64,000 nt of DNA from Willaertia magna. Its lineage: Eukaryota > Heterolobosea > Eutetramitea > Acrasida > Naegleriidae. This document shows, in pieces, positions 1 to 11,700 of the stretch. A program made the translations under genes and the position numbers. The first letter of the stretch is position 1. Every line of letters begins with the position of its first letter. The DNA lies in assembly GCA_902984215.1 (NCBI GenBank), contig CADWAF010001970.1, positions 56,927-120,926 on the forward strand. Direction: 5' to 3'. The notes beneath the pieces are model-generated. The model did not search any database. It had not been told where the DNA came from and saw nothing but the letters and a program-made list of their open reading frames with translations.

Positions 1-1426
1 AATATAAATCATATGGTCTTTTAAAACCTAAAATTTCATTTTGTAAAGTTCCATCTTTGGCGAAAATTTGTATTTTTTTATCATTTAAATTACAAACATA
101 TAAATCGCCATTTGTTTCATCAACTTCAATTTTAGAAATTGCAAAATAAGTATATAAATTACTATAAACTCTTAAAGATTTTGTAAATTTATACAAACTA
201 GAATATTCTGTACCAATTTTTTGTAATAATTTTAATTCTTTAGAATATCTATAAATTATAACATTATTGTAATCACCTATCAATAAAGTATCACTTTTTT
301 TATCTAAAGTTATACAACTTGGTTGAAATTGTAATTCAATTTGTTTTTCAAAATTTCCATTTATATTAAAAATTAAAATTCTCTTTTCTGAATCTATAAT
401 ATAAATTAAATTATTATCAATTAAAATATCAAATAAATCTTTAAATCCATTATTTTCTTCATAAATAATTTTATTTATAAATTTAAAAGAAGATTTATTT
501 GGTAATTCAATAATATTAAAATCTAATTCATCAATTTTATCATCTTTTACAAAATCATTTACAAAATCATTTACAAAATCATTTACAAAATTACAATTTA
601 AATTTTCAATTTCAATTAAAATTTGAGCTGCTGTCACTCTTTTTTCAACATTTCTTTCCAACATTTTTAAAATTAAATTAATTAATTTATTTGAATAATT
701 TGTTGAATTATTTTTAATATTTTTAATTAATTTATCATTTACTAAATTATCATCATTTAAAATATGAAAAGCTTGATTTATATTCGTTTTTAAATCTGCT
801 GACATTATTTTATATAAAGTAACGCCTAACGCAAAAATATCAGATTTTGACGAATATGGAATTGTATGATTTAAATTTAATAATTCTGGAGCTAAATATC
901 CTTCCGTTCCAACAATTTGTGATTTTGATAATGAACTATTTTTTAATTTAATTAAACCAAAATCTATAAATACAATTTCAATTTCTTCTTTTTCTAAATT
1001 TAGATTTTTAATTAAAATATTTTCTAATTTAATATCTCTGTGAATAATATCATTATTTTCTAAATAAATTAAAGCTGAACATGATTGTTTTAAAATTTGT
1101 AAAATTAAATTTTCAGATAAAATTATCTTTTCTTCAAATATTAATTTTTGTAAATTTTTATATAATTGCATTTCAATTGCCAATTTATTTTGTGACAATA
1201 AATAAGAATTGTAAACTTTTACAATATTTAAATGATCTAACTTTATTAAACGAATAGCTTCATCTAATCCATTATTTATATCATGATAATCATAAACGTC
1301 AATAATTTTAATTGCAATAAAGTTATTATTTTTTTTACATTTATAAACTTTTCCGTAACTTCCTTCACCAATATTTTCAATTTCAGAATATTCTCGTTGA
1401 GTTAATAAATCAATGTCACTATTCAT
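1..1426 (-). CDS. Protein kinase with C-terminal NHL-like propeller (partial, 3' end off window)
   Basis: Read on the minus strand from ATG at 1426 and open to the window edge (475 codons, no stop). A Ser/Thr kinase domain fills residues ~13-270: glycine loop GEGSYGKV, AIK lysine, catalytic HRDIKLEN, DFG and APE (as LAPELL). A four-fold FVND microrepeat follows at ~300, then repeating strands such as LIDNNLIYIIDS, LLIGDYNNVIIY and GDLYVCNLNDKKIQIF. These look like NHL/WD-type propeller blades. All catalytic residues are present, so it is probably active. The propeller is inferred from strand pattern only and may be longer outside the window. The substrate is unknown. Confidence 0.8.
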   Translation of the reverse strand, partial: MNSDIDLLTQREYSEIENIGEGSYGKVYKCKKNNNFIAIKIIDVYDYHDINNGLDEAIRLIKLDHLNIVKVYNSYLLSQNKLAIEMQLYKNLQKLIFEEKIILSENLILQILKQSCSALIYLENNDIIHRDIKLENILIKNLNLEKEEIEIVFIDFGLIKLKNSSLSKSQIVGTEGYLAPELLNLNHTIPYSSKSDIFALGVTLYKIMSADLKTNINQAFHILNDDNLVNDKLIKNIKNNSTNYSNKLINLILKMLERNVEKRVTAAQILIEIENLNCNFVNDFVNDFVNDFVKDDKIDELDFNIIELPNKSSFKFINKIIYEENNGFKDLFDILIDNNLIYIIDSEKRILIFNINGNFEKQIELQFQPSCITLDKKSDTLLIGDYNNVIIYRYSKELKLLQKIGTEYSSLYKFTKSLRVYSNLYTYFAISKIEVDETNGDLYVCNLNDKKIQIFAKDGTLQNEILGFKRPYDLY

Positions 1427-1587
1427 TTATTTATTTTGTTTGTTTTGTTTGTTTGATTGTTTGAAAATGATGAAAATTAATTTTTGAATGACGTATTTTT
1501 TTTGAGTGTTGTTCCGGCGACAACATTATGTTTTGAAATTTTGTAAAGTCTTTCGGAAGTTGGTTTTTTAATTTGAAAATTATTATT

Positions 1588-1859
1588 TTAAACAATTTTT
1601 TGTATAAATTTAAAATTCAAAAGAGGTGGTTCTAGTTCAACAAGTGAAAGAATATCTTTTACAGATTTTGTAACTGGATGAGTTGATCCCATACGTACGT
1701 AATGCAAAGTTAATAGTTGTTCCGCTGAGTCTATTTAAGTTAATACCAAATAGTAAAGTATACTTTAATTTGTTTAGGCAGAGCTGGTTGTTGTTGATCC
1801 ATAGAATTGATAAGCAAGCATACCATTTTTAACAATAGTAATATGTATTATTTGTCGCG
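1588..1859 (-). CDS. Candidate 3' exons of a small unrecognised gene
   Basis: The 593-bp gap between the kinase and RMND5-like genes contains a minus-strand frame ending at 1588-1590 that reads like protein (SAEQLLTLHYVRMGSTHPV near its start). It can be joined through a 93-nt GTATGC...TAG intron (1731-1823) to a 36-nt open stretch (1824-1859). No convincing start exon was found upstream: the next candidate donor region has in-frame stops. It may be a real small spliced gene or a remnant. No homology is recognised. Confidence 0.25.
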
Positions 1860-2019
1860 CTATTAAATTTCACTTTTAAAGGATTTGATTGTTATAAACG
1901 TACGTTAATAGGAGTCGATACTGTTTAAATAAACATTTTGTTGTAATCTTGTTGGCAGCCAACCTCAAACAACAAGCCTAAAAATAACCACAAAAAAAAT
2001 TTAAAAATTAAAAAAAAAA

Positions 2020-3591
2020 ATGCAAGAACTTTCCGAAAGCTACGAAAGTGCTAAAAAGAAACAAAAAACTACCATCGCAACACTTCATTCCGAAATTGAT
2101 AATTTAATAGAAAAAATTGAATTTTATAAACAACAAATAGAAAATGAAGGTAAATCCATTAAAGATTTAAATAAAGAAATGATCCAACACATTAAAACAA
2201 CTTTTATTAAATTCCAAACTTGTCATAAAGAATTACATTCTCAATTTACTAAATTTGGTAAAGTTATTGATCAATCTTTTCAAAAATCAGTTTCTTCTTC
2301 TTCTTTTTTAAATAACAGTAGTGGTGATAATAGCGGGAATAGCGGAAATTACGCGGAGGAATGTGAACGGATTTTATCAAAAATTAAATTTTCTGAAAAT
2401 TTAATTAATGAAATTTTATTGGAATATTTTGAGCGGGAAGAGAATGAAATGGTTTATAAAAGTTTTTTAAGGGAAATTAATTTAAAAAAAAATTTAAAAA
2501 AAAATTTAAAAAAAAATTTAAAAAAAAATTCCATTGTAAATAATAATATTGTAGATAATGAAACCATTGTAAAAGAAGAAATAAAAGAAATTGACAAAGA
2601 AGAAGAAGAAAATATTTTTAAAGAATTAAATTTAATTTTAGAAAATTTAAAAGAAAGAAATGTTACAATGGCTTTACAATGGATTAATAAACAATTAGAT
2701 AAATTAGAAAATATAACTTTACAAAAAAAAGAATTTAACAAAGAATTTAACAAAGAATTTAAAAAAGATTTAAAAAAAGATTTACAAAATTTACAATTTC
2801 AATTACATAAATTAAATTATACAAAATATTTAATTGAAAATAAACCTAAATTAGCAATAAATTATGCAAAAGATAATTTACAAAAATTTACACAACTTTA
2901 TTTACAAGAAATTAATTTTTTAATGGGTAGTTTAATTTATTGTGGAAAATTTAATAATTTAGATAAAAATTCAAGATATTTTACAATTTTAGAAGAATAT
3001 TTAAATATTGATAAATTATGTGATAATTTTAAAATTTTATTTTGTAAAGTAAATGGTCAACCAATTGAATCACCATTATTTGTAAGTATTACAAGTGGAT
3101 TTCAAGCTATTCCTCCATTATTAAAATTTCAACAAGTTGTCACTAATCGAAATCAACAACAACAATCAACAACACATCAATCAAATAATAATTTAACAAA
3201 TAACTTAACCAATAGCCCTACAAGAAGAACAACAAGTACAACCATTGATAGCCCAACAACTACATTACGTAACATGTTAGGCACAAGACTAACCTCTTTA
3301 AGAAATAATAATAATTCTTCTTCTTCTTCTTTATTTAATTTAGTTGATATTCATGAAATGGAAGAATTAGGAATTGAAATTGAGTTAGATGATGAATTTC
3401 AATATCATTCAATATTTTCATGTCCAATTACTAAAGAGATTGCAACGAATGATAATCCACCAATGGCATTACCTTGTCACCATGTTTTATTGTATAGTAG
3501 TTTAAAAAAGATATTAAGGGGAGATAAATTTAAATGTCCTTATTGTCCAATGATTGGTCGTTTAGGAGATTGTAAACCTGTACATTTTTAA
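2020..3591 (+). CDS. RMND5/GID2-like E3 ligase subunit (CTLH complex)
   Basis: 523 residues. The C-terminus (~465-512) carries the degenerate RING of RMND5/Gid2: CPITKE...NPPMALPCHH...LKK...KFKCPYCP, with the family's NPP and KCPYCP signatures. In yeast and animals this subunit pairs with MAEA/Gid9 to form the catalytic RING heterodimer of the GID/CTLH ubiquitin ligase. The middle (~200-350) is helical and fits the LisH-CTLH-CRA region, although low-complexity insertions obscure it. Oddities are tandem KKNL repeats at ~155-170 and NKEF/KKDL repeats at ~245-258, plus an N/T/S-rich linker before the RING. The start is an ATG after an A-rich leader. Single exon. Confidence 0.82.
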   Translation: MQELSESYESAKKKQKTTIATLHSEIDNLIEKIEFYKQQIENEGKSIKDLNKEMIQHIKTTFIKFQTCHKELHSQFTKFGKVIDQSFQKSVSSSSFLNNSSGDNSGNSGNYAEECERILSKIKFSENLINEILLEYFEREENEMVYKSFLREINLKKNLKKNLKKNLKKNSIVNNNIVDNETIVKEEIKEIDKEEEENIFKELNLILENLKERNVTMALQWINKQLDKLENITLQKKEFNKEFNKEFKKDLKKDLQNLQFQLHKLNYTKYLIENKPKLAINYAKDNLQKFTQLYLQEINFLMGSLIYCGKFNNLDKNSRYFTILEEYLNIDKLCDNFKILFCKVNGQPIESPLFVSITSGFQAIPPLLKFQQVVTNRNQQQQSTTHQSNNNLTNNLTNSPTRRTTSTTIDSPTTTLRNMLGTRLTSLRNNNNSSSSSLFNLVDIHEMEELGIEIELDDEFQYHSIFSCPITKEIATNDNPPMALPCHHVLLYSSLKKILRGDKFKCPYCPMIGRLGDCKPVHF

Positions 3592-3637
3592 TTATTATTT
3601 TGTAAATTTTATTTTGTAAATATAAATGTATTGTAAT

Positions 3638-4876
3638 TATAGGTGGATCTTTTATTAAACTTCAGCAGCCTTTACTTTCATTATAATAGCTTATTATAGG
3701 TGGATCATTTATTGAAAGAAAAGATAAATCTTATTAAAACGCATACAATACACAACAATTTATTAATAAATACATATAATACGCCACTAAATTAGATTAT
3801 TCAATTTCTCTTTTATTTTTTCTTTTTTGATTATTTTTATTTATCTTAAATGAATTAATAACTTTTTATTTTTTAATTATTTTTATTAAAAACTTTTTAT
3901 TTTTTAATTATTTTTATCAATATCTTCTAAATAATTCAAAACAAACTTCAAAATTCTTCTAATCAACATTATAAACTTCTTCATTCCACATTTCTTTATT
4001 ATTATCCTTAATTTTCTTAATGCTTTATAATAAATTTTATAATTATAGGTGGATAAATAATAAATATTAAAATTAAATAAATAAAATACTTACTTAATAC
4101 CATTATTAATTCTAAAAATTTTAATATAATTATTATTATTATCTTTTAAAATTAATAAATTATAATCTTTATTCTTTTTAATTCTTATTTCATTAATTAA
4201 TTTATAATTTAAAATTTCTTTCTTTAAATTTGTTTTTTTAAAAAATAATATATTTTTAAATAATTTTAAATCTTTTTTTAAATTATAATTATTTTTATTC
4301 CTTTTATTAATTACATTTAATCTTTTTTTACAATTTTTATCAATCTATTAATAAATTAAATAATGAATATAATTAAATAAAAATAATACTACTTTTAATT
4401 CTATAATTTTGTAATTATAGATGGATTACTAATTAAATATTAATATACTTACTTAAAAAAATTAAAATCTCAAAAGTTTAATATAATGATTTTATATTAT
4501 TATATTTAATATTTTCTATATATATATTTTCAAAAATAATAATAATATACTAATATTCTATAACTGTAAATTTATTTTATAAATAGATTCTAAGTGTTTA
4601 AGATAATAATTTAAAGTGTAATAATTAAAAAAAAAAATAATTATATAATAATACAGTTTTAATGTTTTTTTATTGATATTTATTATTATCATCTATTATT
4701 TATAAATTTATTTAAAATATCAACTAATTATTTATATATATAATTATCTTTTTTATCTTTATTAGTTAATTTATTTTATTGTGTTTGTTGTTTTATTTTA
4801 TTTTGTTTGTAAATTATTTTATTTATTTATTGTTTTTATTATAGAGTTGTTTATTATTTTATTAATATAGGTAGAT
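3638..4876 (-). repeat. Dispersed ATCCACCTATA motif, five copies
   Basis: On the minus strand a core like ATCCACCTATAAT occurs near 3638-3649, 3694-3705, 4044-4054, 4416-4426 and, weaker, 4866-4876. Two copies lie inside GTAAGT-started introns, about 25 nt before the AG. Its role is unknown. Confidence 0.55.
3959..4344 (-). pseudogene. Two-exon minus-strand remnant
   Basis: Exon 4094-4344 reads 83 codons without a stop (K/N/L/I-rich, with KDYNLLILKDNNNNYIKIFR near its end). It joins by a clean GTAAGT...AAAG intron (4023-4093, 71 nt) to 3959-4022, where the frame continues as IKKIKDNNKEMWNEEVYNVD and meets TAG. The frame stays open for about 14 more codons beyond the TAG. No start exon is evident: upstream of a second GTAAGT donor (4447-4452) the sequence is full of stops. 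Probably the decayed tail of a spliced gene; function unknown. Confidence 0.4.
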
Positions 4877-5110
4877 TATTGATTATATTATAATAAAGTA
4901 TATAAAAATAAAAAAGTTTATTATTTTTATTATATTTTATTCTGAAAAAAATTGATATGAATTTAAAAACATTAATTATTAATAAAACCCTTCATAAAAA
5001 AAAATCAATATTCATTATAAATATATTTCAATTATTCTTTTTTAAAATCTTTTTACTTTTCACTTTTATAAAAGCCAAATATTAATAAAAAATATAATAC
5101 ACAATAAACT

Positions 5111-5710
5111 TTAATTATCCATTAAGTACAATAAATATCTTTTTAACTTTATTGGGCAAGTTAGTGAAATATAAATTTTTAAATTATTAATTCTATTGTT
5201 ATTTAAATAAATTATTAAAAGTTCATTATAATTTAATTTGTATATTACTTTATTTTGTATGGATTTTTGTAAAGATTTTTGTAAAGATTTTTGTAAAAAA
5301 ATTTCAAAATTATAACAACACACTCAAAAAAAATATTTTTATAAAATTATTGACTTTTCTTTTTATAAAAGACTATAAAATTAATGTAATTATTATAAAA
5401 TTAATATTATGTTGTATTTTTAATAAAAAATTTTTATTTTTACAATCAATACACTAAGACTTCCTTTTTTAGACTTTTTATTCTCTTTTTGTCACTAACT
5501 GAGGAGTTAAAATATTATTTGAAATTAAAGTTTTAGAAATATTTTTTAAAAAAAATTGTTTTAGTTGTAAAGTAGAATTATTTTTTTTGGTTTTTTTGTG
5601 ATATGGATTATTTTCTAAATTATTTTTTAAATCATTTAAATTATTAATTATTAAAAGTGTAAATGGAAAGTAAGGTAAATTATTTTCAAGAAAAGAATAA
5701 TATACCACAT
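5111..5710 (-). pseudogene. Minus-strand open fragments upstream of the 7TM gene
   Basis: Two short open stretches without usable ATG starts: about 5478-5708 (76 codons, beginning VYYSFLENNLPYF) and 5111-5323 (70 codons). The second contains a tandem LQKS microrepeat like those in intact genes nearby. They could be exons of one spliced or decayed gene whose tail is the 3959-4344 remnant, but no convincing splice pair links them. No family recognised. Confidence 0.25.
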
Positions 5711-5748
5711 ATTATAAATTTAATATATTAATTATACAAAAGAATTTA

Positions 5749-8700
5749 TTACAAATCAAAATGTTGTTCAAATTGTTGAGTTAATTCCATACTTTTTTGT
5801 AACCTTTCAAACTCTTCAGTTAACATAAATCTTGAAAAAGTATCACCTAAATTCTGTAAAATAGCATATTCCACATCAGCTAACAAATTCTTCCACTCTT
5901 TTTCTATTCCTTCTAATCTACCATTCTTTTCAATTAATAACGTAACAAAATCTAAAAACAAACGTTTACTTTTTGAAGGTAAATTTAATTCCATTGGACC
6001 TTCAACAAGATAGGTATCTCTAAAGGATTTTAATTGTGAAAGTAATTTTAGTTCATTTGTTTCGTTTTTAAAGCGATGATATTCAACGAATGCATATAAA
6101 TTTTCTAAAGAAAATTCTTGTTTACAATATTGTTTAAATAAATAGTAATAATGTTTGTTTTTTAAGATTTCTTCAATTTCACAAGATTCTTCTTCTTCTT
6201 GTTGTTGCTGTTGTTGATCTAATACTATTGTACTACTGTTACTATTATTACTATTATTATTCAGGGAAGATACAGATTGTGATGGATTATTTATACCCTT
6301 ATTCTTTTTCTTTTGATTTCTTTTTCTTTTAATAAATCTAATAAAAGCAACAAAAGAAGTAAACCCACCAAATATTAAAATCCAACAAAATACATTTACA
6401 GTTTCAGTAGCTAATATTACAGTATTATAAATATCAATCATATTAACTGTAGAGGTTGAAGGATTATTATTATTATCAGTATTACTATTAAATCTTGTTG
6501 GGATAGATAAAAATCCAATAATAAAAGAGGCAACAAAGAAAATTAAACCAATAAAGAAAATAATTAATTCTAATCTAAAAAGTAAAGTATCATTAACTAT
6601 AAAATAGTTATAAATATCTCTATAAAAGTGTTTTACTCCGTAAATTCTTCTTCCTTTTTTACCATTATTGTTGTTATTTGTTGATTTTACATTATTTTCG
6701 TTGTTATTAGAAAATGTTTGCGTGGTATTTATAATATCATAAAATTCATTTGTATATTGTTTATATTTAACGGATAAATAAGCATCAAAAATAAATATAA
6801 TAAATAATAAAAATGAAATAAATAATATTGTTGTAAAGTAGGAAATGGAAATTATATAAACGAATATATCTTGTGAAATAATTGAAAAGTTCTTTAATAA
6901 AACGAATAATATGTAATATAAAGCAGTTGCTATAAATAATGTTATGCTTATTGTAATATAAACTTTAAATGAACTTAATGATTTTAATAATTTGTTTTGA
7001 TATTTTGGATTATTTGCAATTAATTCATACATGTATTTAACAATTAAATATCTTAAATTTTGTAATAAATAAGTTGTAATTGCAATAATTGTTAATGCAC
7101 ATGTTACAATAACAAATGCATTACTTATTATATTTGCATCTTTAATGGATTGTGTTATTTTTACTGAAAATAAATCTCCTTCTGTACTTTGTGTGAAAAC
7201 TGCATTAGCAACAATACCAACAAAGATACACTTGAGCAATAAAGAAATTAATCCAATGTGTGGGGTAACATATCTACTCTTAATTAAATTATCTTTTCTT
7301 TGGATTAGTAAAGAAATAAAGATCACACCAATGAAAATTATAAAAATACCTGAAATAATAATTTGTGCGATGGACATTCTTCTTTGAGCTTGTAACATTG
7401 CAGTATTTAAGTTAGTTGATATTTCTAAAAATACTGTGAAACTGGTAGTGTGGGTACAAGCACAGGTTAGAATTTTCTTATCATTTACAAAAGTGGATTT
7501 TACAAAGTAACAACCATCACCTTTCCACTGTTGTGATTTTTCATCAAAATATTTGCATTGATAAGTTGTATTAACGTCAAAATATTTCAAATCAATATCC
7601 ATGACATTTTCAAATTCTTCAAATGTCATAGTTAAAGGATTTGTTAAATTCGTTAATGGAACATAATTTCCATTAATAAAGGTTGTAAATTGTGATATCT
7701 TAGTAGCTATCACTGTAACATTGGAAGTAGTGTTATGGTTACTAGGATTAAATAATACACTACTACTATTTGGTAAGATAAACAAGTTATCTACATCATA
7801 GTGAACAGCACCAAAAGCTATATTGTTATTATTTTGAGATAAAATATCTGAGGGTATGTCAAATCCATAATTTCCATTCACTGTAATATTTAAATTATCT
7901 AAATTATTTTTTGGTCTGTAAAATAAAATTTTAATATTCTTATTTTCAATTTTCTTTTCTTGAATGCTTGTTGATAAGGAAAGTAAAGATAATGAAGTTT
8001 GAACTATTGATTCTGTTGAAGTTAATAAAGTAGAATGTGTATCTGATGTTGAATTAACAGCTAAAATATTATTAAGTACGTTAGAAACACCTGAAACAGA
8101 ATCACTAGCTTTTTCATCAGTTAATAAATTATTCTTTTTTGCATCTAATATGAAAGAACAGTATTCATTCATTTTGTTTGTAATGTTAAGTGTTAAGGAA
8201 GATAATTCATCAGTATATTTAGTTAAAGATTCGTAAGCTGTTAATAATTGTGTTCCATCATCAACATTATTGATAGTTTTACCTTGTAATGTAGATATTA
8301 ACGATTTTAGTAAGGATGACTTGTTTTCCTTAAAGTTATTGTCATCAGATGCTATTTTCATTATTGCTTTAAGACTGAGTTGATCTAAATTATTAAGGGC
8401 ATACTGAATATCAATTACAGTTATAGTTTTAGTTGCTTTTCCTACAATAATATCATCAACTTGAATTTCAACTGCTAATGTATAAATACCTTTGTTTGGC
8501 ATAATGAAGGTAATATTATTGTCAAATGTTATGGAGTTAAATAGGTCATTAATTCTGTACTTGTAAATAAATGATTTTGAATACTTAGGCACATTGTTAA
8601 GTCCTATTTGAATACTAAACGAAGTATAATTTTCAATTCCAATGAATGAATCACTAATAAAGTTGATGAAAGCAGTATCAATTTTTTGGTATTGGCATTC

Positions 8701-11700
8701 ACTTCCAAGATATCCATCATTGCAAGTACAATTATTGTTACTACTACAAACTCCTTTTCCACTACAAACAGAGGCATCATTAGAGTTCTTTCCATAACAA
8801 GTTGTTGCAGTGTTGGTGTTAGAACAGTCAACAGCCACGAAGAGGATACCTGAACAAACACAATTATTATAACCAGTGCAAACACCATTACCAGAACATA
8901 CAGAGCTATCATTACTGAAAGTACCATAGCATTGTGTGACATTACATATAGGTCCATAATAATACATCTGACATTGACACACATTTGGAGCATTACAAAT
9001 ACCTTTTCCAGAACAAACTTGTTGATCGTTATTTGTTAAACCGAAACAAATTGGCATATTACAACTAGAACCTGTATAACCTGTACCACAAGAACAATTG
9101 TTTGGAGAAAAACAATTTCCATTTCCTGAACATACTGAGCTATTCAAATTTGTCAACCCAAAACAAATAGGTATACTGCAATTGGAACCATACCAAGTAC
9201 TATTACAACTACATAAATTTAAACCAGTACAAACACCGTTACCACTGCAAACATTCGAATTATTTGCTGGAATGCCAAAGCAAGAAGGAATAGAGCAATT
9301 AGCTCCATAATATCCTTGATTACATAAGCACTTGTCCAAACTTAAGCATTGTCCATTTCCTGAACAAACATTTGATTCATTACCTAATATTCCAAAACAT
9401 GAGGGAATGGAGCAGTTAAGTCCAAAATATCCTGAACTGCATGAACATACATTTGGAGAAACACATTGACCATTTCCTGAACAAAGTAAACTTGAATTAA
9501 GTATTGAATAACCAAAGCATACAGGTAAACTGCAATTTGAACTTATCCAACCATTGAAACAACTACAATTATTGTAATCTGCACAAACACCATTTCCAAA
9601 ACAAACGTTTGAATTATTGGAAAGTATTCCAAAACATATAGGAATTAAACAAGTGGCATTGTAGTGACCAGTGTTACAAACACAATTATCCAAACCAACA
9701 CATTTTCCATTTCCTCCACACACAGAACTATCGTTTGCAGGTATTCCAAAACAAGTAGGGATGGAACAATTCAACCCCATATAGCCATCTTTACAAATAC
9801 ATTTGTTAAACTCTGAACAAACACCATTCCCGTTACAAACTTCAGTAGTATTACCTAAAACATCAAAACAGGTTGGAACAGAGCAGTTAAATCCTGTATA
9901 CCCATTGTCACAAATACATTTATCTTTTTCCGAACATTTTCCCTTGCCTCCACAAACGTTTGTTTCATTTGACAAATTTCCATAGCACGAAGAAATAGAA
10001 CAATTAGCTCCATAGTATCCTGAATTACATAAACAATTATCCAGGGTTAAACATTGACCATGTCCTGAACAAACATTTGTTTCATTTGATAAATTTCCAT
10101 AGCACGAAGGAATGGAACAATTTGATCCAAAGTAACCTGAATTACAAACACAATTATCCATATTTGAGCAGTATCCATTTCCAGAACAAACATTAGATTG
10201 ATTGCTTAATATTCCAAAACATGAAGATATTGAACAGTTTGCTCCAAAGTAACCATTTAAACATGAACAAGTGTTAAGGCCAACGCATGATCCTCTTCCT
10301 GAACATACATTAGTCTCATTAGGCTGTAAACCAAAACATGATGGAGTAGAACAATTCAATCCTGAGTACCCATCAGTACAGTTGCAAAGATCAGGAGCTA
10401 GACATTGACCATTTCCAGAACAAACAGTGCTATGAGAATCAGCTCTAATGTCAAAACATTTTGGTACTGAACAATCGTTATTTGTGTAGCCTTCATTACA
10501 CTGACAACCAAGAAGTGAGCAACTACCATGTCCACTGCAAACATCACTTCGATTGGAAAATATACCTAAACATTTAATAATTGTACAATCCAATCCAAAA
10601 AATCCATTATTACAAAGACAGCTGTCAATTGAAGAACATGAACCATTTCCACCACAAACAAGATTATCTAAAGCAGGAAGTCCAAAGCATGTCTTTATAC
10701 TACAGTCAGATCCAGTATAACCAAGTTTACATAGACAAAGGTCAGTTAATATACAACTACCGTGACCACTACAAACGTTAGATTCGTTTCCTGATATTCC
10801 AAAACATTTTGGGTGTTCACAAGAAATTAGCATTGAATGTTGTAAACCAGCCACCACTTCCGAAATACCTGTCGAAATAAGATTTGGAACAAACAAATTA
10901 CTATAATTACCATTTCCAAGTTGACCAAAATTATTTTTACCAAAACCATAAACAGCTCCTGTACTAGTTTTAACAAAACTTGTTGAACCTCTTGATGCAT
11001 AAATTTTAACTGGATTTCCTGGTATTGGAATTTGAACCTTAATATTTCCAGAAAGTACTCCTAACTCTCCATTTTCATTACTTCCACAGCCATAAACAAC
11101 ACTGTCATTCGATAGTAATAAAGTATGAGTTCCTAAAGCTACTTGAGAAATATTAGTATTTAAACTAATTGGTTGAGGAATATTTACTATAGAACTACCA
11201 GTAATACAAAGTTGACCGCCGCTAGCAGGCCCAAACATAAAAACTGTTCCATCACTGGTTAAAAATGATGAATGTGTGTCACCTGCGTAAATTGAAATAA
11301 TTGTTCTTCCTCCTAATTGAGATAAATCTACAGGATGTGGATTTGTCTTATCTTGTAAGTCCCCAGTTCCTAATTGACCTTTATCATTCTTTCCAAAAGA
11401 ATAAAGTTTTCCTGTACTAGTAAGAACCAAAGAGTGAAATGAACCAGCAGCTATTTGGGTTACAATAGGTGTATCTAATGCTGCCATATTAATTTGAGTA
11501 GGCAAGTTAACTGATGAGGTACTACCTAAACCAAGCTGACCAACATTATTATTTCCAAATGAATAAACAATCCCTTCTGATGTAAGTATTAAGGTGTGGG
11601 AATCTCCTGTCGCTATTTGGGTAATATTGATACCATTCATAGAAGATATCTCTACAGGCAAGTCTCGGTTCAATGTGGAACCATCTCCTAATTGACCTTT

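Larger units (their letters stand above)
3592..5748. other. AT-rich intergenic tract with eroded exons
   Basis: About 2.1 kb, far more AT-rich than the flanking genes. No intact gene is visible. It holds minus-strand coding-like remnants (listed separately) and five copies of a TATAGGTGGAT-like motif. The rest is simple A/T sequence. Confidence 0.6.

Noticed and set aside
1741..1810. Short ORF beginning MDQQQPALPKQ
   Set aside because: It can only be joined to the downstream open frame by a splice that shifts into a stop.
8604..8993. 129-codon ORF within the receptor gene
   Set aside because: Alternative frame of the EGF repeats; Cys/Val-rich periodicity mirrors the repeats.
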